NCBI RefSeq assembly: GCF_041449215.1
Contig: NZ_JBGNFV010000001.1
Span: 3,117,001-3,181,000 of the forward strand
Direction: 5' to 3'
DNA from: Roseivirga sp. BDSF3-8
GTDB lineage: Bacteria; Bacteroidota; Bacteroidia; Cytophagales; Cyclobacteriaceae
Length of the DNA: 64,000 nt
Below, piece after piece: positions 53,285 to 61,479 of the stretch (position 1 is its first letter; each line of letters opens with the position of its first letter). The notes beneath the pieces were generated by a model, which saw nothing but the letters and a program-made list of their open reading frames with translations, was not told the origin of the DNA and made no database searches. Position numbers and translations under genes: made by a program.

Positions 53285-53875
53285 ATGAAGCGAACCCTGC
53301 TCACCCTTGCCTTGTGTATTTTTGCGGCCACTGTCATGGCCCAGTCAGTAAGCCCCTCACTAGAATCATACAATGAAAAGCGCCTGGATATAACGCAAAC
53401 GGGTATGCTGGTGCTCGGCGGCTGGGCGGTAGCCAACATGGTGGGTAGTCCGCTGCTGGGCCGGAATGCCTCCGGTCCGGACAAGTATTTTTACCAGATG
53501 AATACCTACTGGAACGTGGTGAACCTGGCCCTGGCAGGCTTTGGCTACTACGGCGCCGCCACAGCAGATCCGGCCGCCTTCTCTCTGTTTGAGACCATGC
53601 AGGAGCAATACGGGGTGAAAAAACTACTGCTGGTAAATGCCGGGCTGGATGTGGCTTACATGGCCGGGGGCTTTTACCTGAAGGAAAGAGGGGAGCGGCT
53701 GGATGAGGACCGCTGGCGCGGGTATGGCCGTTCGCTGGTTCTGCAGGGCGGTTTCCTGCTGGCTTTCGATGCCATTCTCTTTTACATTCATAATACGCAC
53801 GGGCAGGACCTGGCGCCATTTCTTACAGCCCTCAGGCCGTACCCCGGTGGCATGTCCCTCGTATTTCAATTCTGA
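53285..53875 (+). CDS. Membrane protein with signal peptide (DUF6992-like)
   Basis: A 196-residue protein from the ATG at 53285; the signal peptide is MKRTLLTLALCIFAATVMAQ. The mature part has hydrophobic stretches (MLVLGGWAVANMVG, VVNLALAGFGYYGA, LVLQGGFLLAFDAI) and probably four helices. I place it near DUF6992, Bacteroidota membrane proteins of unknown function. An earlier ATG at 53222 would remove the signal peptide and overlaps lysE, so I reject it. Confidence 0.75.
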   Translation: MKRTLLTLALCIFAATVMAQSVSPSLESYNEKRLDITQTGMLVLGGWAVANMVGSPLLGRNASGPDKYFYQMNTYWNVVNLALAGFGYYGAATADPAAFSLFETMQEQYGVKKLLLVNAGLDVAYMAGGFYLKERGERLDEDRWRGYGRSLVLQGGFLLAFDAILFYIHNTHGQDLAPFLTALRPYPGGMSLVFQF

Positions 53876-53989
53876 TGCAGGTTTTAATAGTATAATTTGA
53901 TTAATCTGCATTCAATTCTTACATCATTTTTTATTTACCTGTTTTATTGTATATTTTTAAGAAATAATGGTGAAAATATTTTGTCGGAT

Positions 53990-54138
53990 GGGCCTGTCCT
54001 GCTGTAACGGCCTGCTTGCCTGCGGTGCCAGCCAAAGGTAGCCGGGCTTGGGATGATGACCCTTCCGCATCGCAAAATCTAACTTTAACCATTGGAGCCA
54101 TGACAGCCCGGCACAGCCCTGTGCCGGGTTTCTTTTTT
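53990..54138 (+). ncRNA. Candidate small structured RNA
   Basis: About 150 bases of GC-rich sequence without an open frame between two AT-rich flanks, followed by a hairpin terminator. Possible pairing: GGATGGG near the 5' end with CCCTTCC (54059-54065), GGTAGCC, GCCAGCC and GGGCTTGGG stretches inside. No known RNA family was recognised (it lacks the SRP GGAAGGAAGCA loop and a TPP, cobalamin or tmRNA signature). Alternatively it is the leader of the amino acid permease gene, with the terminator as an attenuator. Confidence 0.35.
54107..54138 (+). terminator. Hairpin terminator before the permease gene
   Basis: A perfect 8-bp stem CCCGGCAC/GTGCCGGG, a 6-base loop and a T-rich tail. It lies 250 bases after the DUF6992-like gene, too far to be only its terminator. 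Confidence 0.88.
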
Positions 54139-54209
54139 ATTGCTCACAATTTGATTTTAAGACTGTTATAGAACCTGATAACACACTATAGCATTCATAA
54201 AAGGATTAA

Positions 54210-55481
54210 ATGAGTAGTTCCAAACTAAGTGTACCCTCCGTATGGGCATTGGCTGCGGGGGGTATGGTAGGTGGAGGAATTTATACCGTATTAGGGGTGG
54301 TCATTGCCGCCGCCGGGCAGTGGACCTGGCTGGGCTTTTTGCTCACAGGTATCATAGCCCTCGCCTCAGCCTACAGCTATGCCAGCTTGTCTAATAAGTT
54401 TAATGAAAGCGGGGGTGCCTTCGGTTTTCTGGAGGAGCTGGACGATAAGAACATTGGCGGCAATATAGCCTGGCTGCTTATCCTCGGCTACATATTTACC
54501 ATCTCCGTGTACTGCTATGCTTTTGGCCATTATCTTTCCTTTGCCTTTCATGGTACCCCCATGCTTACGCGGGGACTGGCTATAGGCATCACCATTGGCC
54601 TCATTATGCTGAATCTGTCTGGTGTGGGTAAGATGACCAAGGTGGAGATTACCATTGTATCTGTCAATCTGCTCATACTGCTGGGGCTGGGCATCTACGG
54701 CCTTACCCAGTGGGATTCCCACCAGCTTACCTCGGGTATAGCCCCAAAGCCGGCCTGGGCCTCCCTTATAGGTGGAGCGGCCATCTTCATGGCCTATGAG
54801 GGCTTTCAGCTACTTACCTATGAGTACGATAAGATCAAAAACCCGGAAAAGATCTTTGTGCCCACCCTGGTATCTGCGGTAGGCTGCGTCATATTTATCT
54901 ACATTATCGTGAGCGTGGGTGCCACCATGCTCGGCGGTGCTTATGACCTGGTCAGCTTTAAGCAGGTAGCCCTTTCTGTGGCTGCTAAGAAAACCTTTGG
55001 CCAGACAGGCCTGTGGGTCATGACCATAGCCGCAGGTTTTGCGACTACGGCGGCCATCAACAGCACCCTGTTTTCCACCGCCTCCCTGAGCCGCAGCATT
55101 GCTAACCGTAAGGAACTGCCGCAGTGGTTTTCACATACCAACAGCAATGATGTACCCGACCGGGCGGTGATCCTCATCGGTAGCCTGGCCGGTATATTGG
55201 CAGTGATCGGCTCCCTCTCTGCCCTGGTGGAGGCGGCCAGCGTGGTCTTCCTGATCACCTTCGGTACGGTAAACCTGCTGGCTTACCGTAATTTGGAGAA
55301 GCGCCGGTGGATACCCGTTACAGGCATAGCATTTACCCTACTCATCGGGCTGGCGCTCATAGGCAGGCTCATCATTACCAAACCCATAGCCCTTACCGGC
55401 CTGGTAGTGGTTTCACTACTCATCATACTCGGCCGCCCTTATCTGTTAAAAATAACCGGAACCAAAGATGACCAGGACTAA
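54210..55481 (+). CDS. APC-family amino acid permease
   Basis: A 423-residue transporter with about 12 membrane helices. AAGGMVGGGIYTVLG is the conserved first-helix substrate-binding signature (the GxGIF-type motif), and SLSNKFNESGGAFGFLEE follows the second helix. Substrate unknown, probably an amino acid or polyamine. It overlaps the next gene by 14 bases. The upstream terminator may attenuate it. Confidence 0.9.
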   Translation: MSSSKLSVPSVWALAAGGMVGGGIYTVLGVVIAAAGQWTWLGFLLTGIIALASAYSYASLSNKFNESGGAFGFLEELDDKNIGGNIAWLLILGYIFTISVYCYAFGHYLSFAFHGTPMLTRGLAIGITIGLIMLNLSGVGKMTKVEITIVSVNLLILLGLGIYGLTQWDSHQLTSGIAPKPAWASLIGGAAIFMAYEGFQLLTYEYDKIKNPEKIFVPTLVSAVGCVIFIYIIVSVGATMLGGAYDLVSFKQVALSVAAKKTFGQTGLWVMTIAAGFATTAAINSTLFSTASLSRSIANRKELPQWFSHTNSNDVPDRAVILIGSLAGILAVIGSLSALVEAASVVFLITFGTVNLLAYRNLEKRRWIPVTGIAFTLLIGLALIGRLIITKPIALTGLVVVSLLIILGRPYLLKITGTKDDQD

Positions 55482-56226
55482 GCTGCTTTTTTTACTCATC
55501 GGACTATGCATGGTGGCAGGCTGTGGCACCAAAAAGGACAAGCCGCCGGTAGAGGTACGGCTGGCAAACTTTCTTGTGGGGCCGGCGTCCGCCACCATAG
55601 AGCTTACAGACGGGGAGGGTAACACCCACTCCACCAAACTGGACTATGGCAGCTATGGGGAATATATGGAGGTGCCTGAGGGGGTGGCTAAGGTCCGGGT
55701 AAAGGCAAAAGACAGGCTCGTGCTAACCACCGAACTGGGTATAGGCAAGGGGAGTAGCTTTACGCTTGCCGTCAGGGGCCTTGCCAAGGAACAGCGGGAG
55801 ACGGAGCGACTCACTACGAAGGCGCAGCTGCTGGAAGTATTCGAAGGCGCTACCGGCAGCCCCGCAAACGGCGCTCTGCCGATGCTCAATACTTACTGCG
55901 ACCGCTTCGAAGGGGCAAAGGAGAGCGGCCAGCTTAAGATCACTCATCTTACGCCCGGCTTTGCCCCCCTGGAAGTATTTATAAGGAAAAAAGAAGGCAT
56001 GAAGTCCGTGGGAAAAGCGGCCTACCCGAAAACCACAGATATGAAATCCATAAAACCCGGGAGCTACGAAGTGGAAGTGCGCTACGCCGGTTCACCTCTT
56101 GTGCTCTACTCCGGCCAGCTCAGGATAGACCCCGGCGTACTTACTACCCTGGCCATCATACCCAGGCGCAGCAGCTATGCAGATAAGGTACAGGTCGTCA
56201 CCATGGAGAAAAGCACAGAGCCATAG
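55468..56226 (+). CDS. DUF4397-like lipoprotein
   Basis: A 252-residue lipoprotein: signal peptide, lipobox MVAGC (Cys19) and a polar tether KKDKPP. The mature part holds two Ig-like beta domains (RLANFLVGPASATIELTD and IKPGSYEVEVRYAG), resembling DUF4397 proteins. Likely surface or periplasmic; role unknown. Its start overlaps the permease by 14 bases, so it is translationally coupled. Confidence 0.75.
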   Translation: MTRTKLLFLLIGLCMVAGCGTKKDKPPVEVRLANFLVGPASATIELTDGEGNTHSTKLDYGSYGEYMEVPEGVAKVRVKAKDRLVLTTELGIGKGSSFTLAVRGLAKEQRETERLTTKAQLLEVFEGATGSPANGALPMLNTYCDRFEGAKESGQLKITHLTPGFAPLEVFIRKKEGMKSVGKAAYPKTTDMKSIKPGSYEVEVRYAGSPLVLYSGQLRIDPGVLTTLAIIPRRSSYADKVQVVTMEKSTEP

Positions 56227-56228
56227 CT

Positions 56229-56536
56229 CCATCCGCCACAAGTCACGATGAATCGCGCCCCTACGATTATGTAAATCAATAATTCTGTTATTCAATGGCT
56301 GATACCATTCACTCATTCTCCCATTCAAAATTCACTCATTATTCCCCATCTCCGTCTATCTACCACTTCTCAACTAAAAACTTACCACTCATCACTCAAC
56401 ACTCTGGTATCCTCGTGCTATCCGCCACAAGTCGCGATGAATCGCGCCTCTACGATTATGTAAATCAATAATTCTGTTACTCAATGACTGATGCCATTCG
56501 CTCATTCTCCCATTCAAAATTCACTCATTATTCCAC
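56229..56536 (-). repeat. Dispersed repeat with CGCGATGAATCGCG palindrome, two copies
   Basis: Two related tandem units of about 185 bases (about 56231-56415 and 56420-56530). Each starts with TCCGCCACAAGTCGCGATGA, continues with TCTACGATTATGTAAATCAA and ends in CACTCATT-rich sequence. The first has a degenerate palindrome (CACGATGAATCGCG at 56244-56257), the second a perfect one (56433-56446). Orientation is opposite to the copies at 11.7 and 34.4 kb. Confidence 0.8.
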
Positions 56537-56643
56537 TGACATCCCCCGACCCTGACTTTTGTCTTCCGGTGATCCGTCCTGCGTCTAGAGTTGCTACATT
56601 TGAGTAGACAGTAAGTTAAGGGTGATCTTATTACCTTTAGAAT

Positions 56644-56958
56644 ATGAGTTACGAACGTAAGAGTTATGATGCTGCTTTTAAGAAGGAAGTAGTAGAAATG
56701 AGCTATCAGCGGGATAATATCAAAGAACTGGCTAATGACCTCGGCCTTCGTCCAGAGTTGATTTATAGATGGCGCAGTGAGTATGAACGAAGTTCTGACA
56801 AGAGTTTTCCTGGTCATGGAAAGGCTAAATTAACTCCTGAAGAGAAGAAGATTAAGCAACTGGAAAAGGAGTTAAGGGATGCTAAGATGGAGCGTGATAT
56901 CTTAAAAAAGGCCATAAGCATCTTCTCCAAGAACGATGGGAGATCTTCCAATTCATAG
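56644..56958 (+). CDS. IS3-family transposase OrfA
   Basis: A 104-residue DNA-binding subunit with a helix-turn-helix (KELANDLGLRPELIYRWRSEY) and a leucine-zipper-like C-terminal helix (EEKKIKQLEKELRDAKMERDILKKA), which mediates multimerisation. A programmed -1 shift at 56904-56910 should join it to OrfB. Confidence 0.93.
   Translation: MSYERKSYDAAFKKEVVEMSYQRDNIKELANDLGLRPELIYRWRSEYERSSDKSFPGHGKAKLTPEEKKIKQLEKELRDAKMERDILKKAISIFSKNDGRSSNS
56904..56910 (+). promoter_or_regulatory. Programmed -1 frameshift site
   Basis: The slippery heptamer A-AAA-AAG in the orfA reading frame (TTA AAA AAG). After a -1 slip, translation continues without a stop into OrfB (KGHKHLLQERWEIFQFIADH, the usual OrfB N terminus). 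This is the standard IS3 mechanism. Confidence 0.85.
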
Positions 56959-56990
56959 CTGATCACCGCCACCAATTTCCCATTGAGAAG

Positions 56991-57821
56991 ATGTGTAAAT
57001 GCTTTAAAGTTAGCAGAAGTGGCTATTATAAATGGCTGAGTAGTCCTGCCTCACAAAGGTCAGAAGAAAACCTGGAGCTGACTAAGCACATTAAAAAGCT
57101 CTATATCGAAAGTGATAGTTCTTATGGTTCGCCCCGAATGACCATGGCTCTTCTGGAGCAAGGTATTAAGGTATCCAGACCTCGAGTAGCCAGGCTAATG
57201 AAGAAGTTAGCTTTAAGAAGCAGGCACAAAAAGAAGTTCAGAATAACTACTGACAGCAAACACAACTTTAGACTGTCTCCTAATCTATTGAACAGGGAGT
57301 TTTCCGTTGAAGAGACTGGCAAAGTGTGGGTATCAGATATTACTTATATTAAGATAAAGGAAGGCTGGCGATACCTGACGGTAGTGATGGACCTGGCTGA
57401 CAGACAGGTTATAGGTTGGTCGATTGCCAACTCGATGCACGCAAGTAAAACAGTATTACCAGCTATAAAGATGGCTATCACCAACAGGCGGCCTAAAGAG
57501 AATATGATCTTTCATTCAGACCGGGGCGTTCAGTACGCGTGTACAGCTTTTAGAAGCTATTTAAAGTCATTGAAGGTTGTCAGGCAAAGTATGAGTAGAA
57601 GAGCTAATTGCTGGGATAATGCAGTGGCAGAAAGCTTCTTTAAGAGCCTTAAGGTGGAAGCAATATACGGACGACCCAAACTATCCAAAACACAGATAAA
57701 CGCGACTCTCTTTCAATATATAGAGCTATGGTACAATAGGAAAAGGCTTCATTCAGCACTAGGCTATAAAACTCCTAAACAGAAAGAATACGAACTAAAT
57801 CAAATACCGATTGCCGCTTAA
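56991..57821 (+). CDS. IS3-family transposase OrfB
   Basis: 276 residues as an independent frame; in the fusion made by frameshifting it begins near 56907. An rve integrase core with the DDE triad: Asp in VWVSDITYIK, Asp in HSDRGVQYACTAF and Glu in NAVAESFFKSLK. KVSRSGYYKW near the start and ALGYKTPKQKEYE at the end are family signatures. The gene is intact. Confidence 0.95.
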   Translation: MCKCFKVSRSGYYKWLSSPASQRSEENLELTKHIKKLYIESDSSYGSPRMTMALLEQGIKVSRPRVARLMKKLALRSRHKKKFRITTDSKHNFRLSPNLLNREFSVEETGKVWVSDITYIKIKEGWRYLTVVMDLADRQVIGWSIANSMHASKTVLPAIKMAITNRRPKENMIFHSDRGVQYACTAFRSYLKSLKVVRQSMSRRANCWDNAVAESFFKSLKVEAIYGRPKLSKTQINATLFQYIELWYNRKRLHSALGYKTPKQKEYELNQIPIAA

Positions 57822-57879
57822 GTTTCTGTCCACTTTTTTGTTGCAAGTCCAGTGCTGTTTTTCATCAATGAGGTAGACG

Positions 57880-57962
57880 AGGCAAGTCGCGATGAATCGC
57901 GCCTCTACGATTATGTAAATCAATAATTCTGTTACTCAATGACTGATACCATTCACTCATTA
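57880..57962 (-). repeat. Palindrome-bearing dispersed repeat copy
   Basis: CAAGTCGCGATGAATCGCG, then CCTCTACGATTATGTAAATC and ACTGATACCATTCACTCATT. The perfect palindrome CGCGATGAATCGCG is at 57888-57901. It resumes the repeat tract broken by the IS3 element. Confidence 0.8.
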
Positions 57963-58154
57963 ATACCAAGCCTAAGTGTCCCGGTGGGGGCTGCCAGACG
58001 CTGCAGGGACCACCGAATGTCGGACCTCCCTGAAAGAAAAAGTGTGGCACCTTTTTCATTCTGTCCCCTGCCTGAGATCAGGAGGGGAATTTTCGTGCTA
58101 TAGATTATTTCTGAGGGTGAAAGGAGGCTGTGTGCAGGCAGTAGCGTCTACGTA

Positions 58155-58425
58155 AACTCTTTAAAGAACTAAAAACTCAACACTCATCACTCAGAACTCG
58201 ATGACTCTGTTATTCAATTACTCAACAATTCTATCACCCCCATTTCCGTCTACGTACCGCTTCCTAACTAAAAACTTAACACTCATCACTCAGAACTCGA
58301 TGACTCTGTTACTCAATTACTGATAACATTCACTCATTCACTCATTCAAAATTCACTCATTACTCCCCATCTCATCACTCAAAACTCAATAACTCAGCAT
58401 CTCAATAATTATCTATTATCTTCGT
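58155..58425 (-). repeat. ACTCA-rich array of the dispersed repeat
   Basis: Dense near-repeats of words such as ACTCATCACTCAGAACTCGA and ACTCTGTTACTCAATTACTG; the phrase AACACTCATCACTCAGAACT occurs twice (58175, 58280 regions). This looks like decayed tandem copies. Confidence 0.65.
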
Positions 58426-58456
58426 CGCCCATTTCCCTCAAATAACCTGAACTACC

Positions 58457-59446
58457 ATGGCGGCCCTTCCAGTAATCGACTCCACTATTTCACCCGAAGC
58501 ACTTAGCGAATGGCTGGGGGAGGCATACCCCTTTTCGCAGGCACCGGAGGTGAAGTTGTTTCGTACCGGCATAAACCACTCGTACTTTGTAACGGCAGGG
58601 GCCGAGAAGTCTGTGCTCAGGATATACAGCTACCAGTGGCGTACCGAAACGCAGATAAGGGAAGAAATACGGGTGCTGCAGATGGCAGATAGGGCCGGGG
58701 TGCCTGTGTCCCTGCCGATGCCTGATAAGGACGGCAACTACCTGCAAACGCTGGAAGCTCCCGAGGGGCAGCGCTTTGCTATGCTCTTTACCTTTGCGGA
58801 GGGCAAAAAGGTGCGGCACTTTAGCGAGCGCCTCTGCGAGCGGCTGGGCGAGACTATGGGGCGCTGGCATGCTGCTACGGAAGGGGAGGAGGTACAGCGC
58901 ATCACCTATACGGCCAGGACCCTGGCCCAGGATCCTTACACCTATGCAGGGCGGTTTTTCCGTGCGGAAAATAACGAGATGCAGTTCATCAGGCGCTCCG
59001 GCGATAAGATCAGTGAGTTGTTCGGCCAGGCAGATCAGGCTAAGCTGCGTAGCGGTATTGTGCACCTGGATATCTGGTATGATAATATGAACATCACCCC
59101 CGAGGAGACATTCACCTTCTTCGATTTTGATTTTTGTGGCAATGGCTGGCTGCTGCACGATGTGGCCTACTTCCTGACGCAGATGTACTTTCAGGAAGCC
59201 GACAAGCAAGTGTACGAAGGCAAGAAAGCCGCCTTTCTCAGGGGCTATACCCGTACCAACAGCCTCAGCGATGAGGAGATCGCCCTCCTGCCCTGGTCCA
59301 GCCTCAGCATATGGATATTCTACCTTGGCGTACAGAGCCGCCGCTTCGATAACTGGTCCAATGTCTTTCTGTCAGAGAACTACCTCATCCGCTTCATGGG
59401 CATGATCAAAGACTACCTCAAGTACAACGGCATAGAGTGGGAGTAA
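58457..59446 (+). CDS. Phosphotransferase (APH/ChoK-like kinase)
   Basis: A 329-residue protein kinase-fold small-molecule kinase. The Brenner motif HLDIWYDN gives His203, Asp205 and Asn210, and FDFDFCG is the DFG-equivalent metal-binding Asp. SVLRIY near 56 supplies the N-lobe lysine-like position only as Arg. Likely substrates are homoserine, choline or another small hydroxyl compound; not resolved. It lies alone, bounded on both sides by dispersed repeats. Confidence 0.82.
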   Translation: MAALPVIDSTISPEALSEWLGEAYPFSQAPEVKLFRTGINHSYFVTAGAEKSVLRIYSYQWRTETQIREEIRVLQMADRAGVPVSLPMPDKDGNYLQTLEAPEGQRFAMLFTFAEGKKVRHFSERLCERLGETMGRWHAATEGEEVQRITYTARTLAQDPYTYAGRFFRAENNEMQFIRRSGDKISELFGQADQAKLRSGIVHLDIWYDNMNITPEETFTFFDFDFCGNGWLLHDVAYFLTQMYFQEADKQVYEGKKAAFLRGYTRTNSLSDEEIALLPWSSLSIWIFYLGVQSRRFDNWSNVFLSENYLIRFMGMIKDYLKYNGIEWE

Positions 59447-59459
59447 GGCAGAAATGTCC

Positions 59460-59785
59460 ACCCTATTCAATTATTCTATCATTACCCTCGTGCTATCCGC
59501 CACAAGTCGCGATGAATCGTACCAAAGGCATCCCCATGGGACGCCTCTACAGATGTGTGCTATTCAAATTAAATTTCCTCCGACTCACCACTAATAACTA
59601 AGCACTTAAAACTACTTTATCATTACCCATCTTCGTCCACGCACCGCTTCGCAACTAAAAACTTACCACTCAAAACTTATAACTCTGGTATCCTCGTGCT
59701 ATCCGCCACAAGTCGCGATGAATCGCGTCTCTACGATTCTGTAAATCAATAACTCTATTATTCAACAATTCAATCCTTCACTCAT
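59460..59785 (-). repeat. Dispersed repeat copies, one with an insertion in the palindrome
   Basis: Two copies. In the first the palindrome begins CGCGATGAATCG (59508-59519) and is then interrupted by about 22 bases with TCCCCATGGGA, before CGCCTCTAC resumes. In the second the palindrome is intact (59714-59727). It fills the gap between convergent phosphotransferase and glpD genes, which otherwise holds nothing I can name. Confidence 0.75.
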
Positions 59786-61346
59786 TAAGAATATACCCTT
59801 CCGCCAGCTTACGGTATTGTGCCACCTGTTCTTTTTGCCAGGCCTCGTCGCGTTTGTGTGTGTCGGCGATTATCTGCGCTACTGCCGGGGCCATTTCCAG
59901 GCTAGCGCGGGCATCCAGTAGCAGCGCCCGCGTGCGGCGCGCCAAGAAGTCCTCCACGGTACGACACATTTCGCTTTTTGCTGCCCATACCACCTGCGCT
60001 TTGACTATGGGTAAGTTCGCGTGCAATTGCTCCTCCAGTTCTGGCTTCCGTTCCATCATTTTGCGGATAGCCACCCCGTCCGAGCCGTAGAAGAAGAGGC
60101 TGTCTGCCGGGTCTGGGTGCTTCAGCCAGCCGTGTATACGCAGCTCCCGGGTGCGGCTCGGGCGGCTCTCCAGCCCCGCGATCAGCGCTGCTTTATCCAC
60201 GGCATCCTCGCCCATTTTCCGGTACGTCGTCCACTTGCCTCCCGTTATTGTCACCAGGCCGGAGACTGATACTATGATGGAGTGGCTCCGGCTCAGGTTT
60301 GCCGTGCTCTCCCCGTCTTCCGTTTTCACCAGCGGGCGCAGACCCGCAAATACACTGCACACATCCGTGCGCTTAGGGTCCTTCGTCAGGTAGCGCGCCG
60401 CCTCCTGCAAGATGAAGTTCACCTCCTCCTCCAGCGCCCGCGGCTCCAGCGTCACGTTTTTCACCGGCGTGTCCGTGGTGCCCACCACCACCTTGTTATT
60501 CCAGGGCACCGCAAACAGCACCCTTCCGTCCGCCGTCTTAGGCACCATGATCGCCGAGTCTCCCGGCAGGAAGCTCTTGTCTAGCACCAGGTGCACCCCC
60601 TGGCTCGGCTGCACCATCCGCTTCGCCTCCGGCTCGTCCATCTGTATGATGTCATCCACAAACACCCCCGTGGCATTTATCACCACCCGGCCCTCTATCT
60701 TATATGAGCGACCCGTCTCCAGGTCTTCCGCCACCACGCCGCTCACCATGTCCTTACGTTTCAGCAGGCCCGTCACCTTCATGTAGTTCAGCAGCGTGCC
60801 CCCGTTTTCCGCACAGGTTTGCGCCAGGTTCACCGCCAGGCGCGAGTCGTCAAACTGTCCGTCGTAGTAGATCACCCCGCCGCGCAGGCCCTCCTGCTTC
60901 ACCGTGGGTATCAGCTCCAGCGTTTCCTCCTTGCTCAGGCTCTTGGAGGGCCCCAGGCCCAGCTTTCCCGCCAGCATATCATACACCTTCATCCCCACTG
61001 TGTAGAAGGGGCCACCCCACCAGTCGTAGGTAGGGATCACAAAGGCCTGGTTACGCACCAGGTGCGGCGCATTCTGCATCATCAGGCCCCGCTCCTCCAG
61101 CGCCTCTATCACCAGGCTCACATCTCCCTGTTTCAGGTAGCGTACCCCCCCGTGGGCCAGCTTGGTGCTGCGGCTGCTTGTACCCTTGGCAAAGTCCGCC
61201 TGCTCCAGCAGCAGCGTACTGTAGCCCCGGCTGGCGGCCTCTACGGCAGTGCCCAGCCCTGTGGCGCCGCCGCCAATCACTATTACATCCCACACGCTCT
61301 CAAAGTCCTCCAGCGTGTCCAGCATGATCTCACGGTCCAGCTTCAT
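59778..61346 (-). CDS. glpD: Glycerol-3-phosphate dehydrogenase
   Basis: A 522-residue FAD-dependent, membrane-associated enzyme that oxidises glycerol-3-phosphate to DHAP and feeds electrons to quinones. The FAD loop VIVIGGGATGLGTAVEAA (about 22-39), TKLAHGGVRYLKQGDVSL and VVVGTTDTPV are family signatures, and the C-terminal domain fits GlpD. It lies downstream of glpK on the same strand, so both serve glycerol use. Confidence 0.95.
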   Translation of the reverse strand: MKLDREIMLDTLEDFESVWDVIVIGGGATGLGTAVEAASRGYSTLLLEQADFAKGTSSRSTKLAHGGVRYLKQGDVSLVIEALEERGLMMQNAPHLVRNQAFVIPTYDWWGGPFYTVGMKVYDMLAGKLGLGPSKSLSKEETLELIPTVKQEGLRGGVIYYDGQFDDSRLAVNLAQTCAENGGTLLNYMKVTGLLKRKDMVSGVVAEDLETGRSYKIEGRVVINATGVFVDDIIQMDEPEAKRMVQPSQGVHLVLDKSFLPGDSAIMVPKTADGRVLFAVPWNNKVVVGTTDTPVKNVTLEPRALEEEVNFILQEAARYLTKDPKRTDVCSVFAGLRPLVKTEDGESTANLSRSHSIIVSVSGLVTITGGKWTTYRKMGEDAVDKAALIAGLESRPSRTRELRIHGWLKHPDPADSLFFYGSDGVAIRKMMERKPELEEQLHANLPIVKAQVVWAAKSEMCRTVEDFLARRTRALLLDARASLEMAPAVAQIIADTHKRDEAWQKEQVAQYRKLAEGYILNE

Positions 61347-61479
61347 AGTATTCTGTTAAAAAATTAGTGGTTAGAGTGAATGTCTTTCGGGTAGTGGTTT
61401 TTTCTTTTCAGGCCGGGTAGTCCGGTGCTTTTTTGTATCACCGCGGTATGGTTTATTATATACGGAATCAGGTATCTTC

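Larger units (their letters stand above)
53876..54209. other. Intergenic region with a candidate small RNA
   Basis: The first 100 bases are AT-rich. From about 53990 to 54138 the sequence is GC-rich and ends in a strong terminator, see the RNA entry. The rest up to the permease ATG is AT-rich and shows nothing else. Confidence 0.5.
56586..57851 (+). mobile_element. IS3-family insertion sequence
   Basis: About 1266 bases with imperfect inverted repeats of about 35 bases: TAGAGTTGCTACATTTGAG at the left (56586 on) and the reverse complement of the right end (57817-57851) starting TGGACTTGCAACAAAAAAG. The two overlapping genes orfA and orfB lie in frame 0 and -1, joined by an A-AAA-AAG slippery site. 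No clean target duplication is visible next to the ends. It lies in a repeat-rich gap and breaks no gene. The ends and both ORFs are intact, so the element may still be mobile. Confidence 0.9.
57852..58456. other. Gene-free gap with repeats right of the IS3 element
   Basis: About 600 bases. It begins with a short non-repeat stretch, a full palindrome-bearing repeat copy (57880-57962), a stretch of unknown origin with mirrored ACCTTTTT/TGGGGGCTGC text (57965-58150), and a TGAGT/ACTCA-rich array (58155-58425). No gene seen. A TATCTTCG near 58423 could be a weak -7 element for the following gene. Confidence 0.6.

Noticed and set aside
53990-54138. SRP, TPP, cobalamin or tmRNA gene in the GC-rich gap
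   Set aside because: None of the invariant sequence blocks of these RNAs is present; kept only as an unnamed RNA candidate.
58155-58425. Short repeated ACTCA words that could suggest a CRISPR array
   Set aside because: Units vary in length and sequence, there are no constant repeats with unique spacers of fixed length, and no cas genes are nearby.
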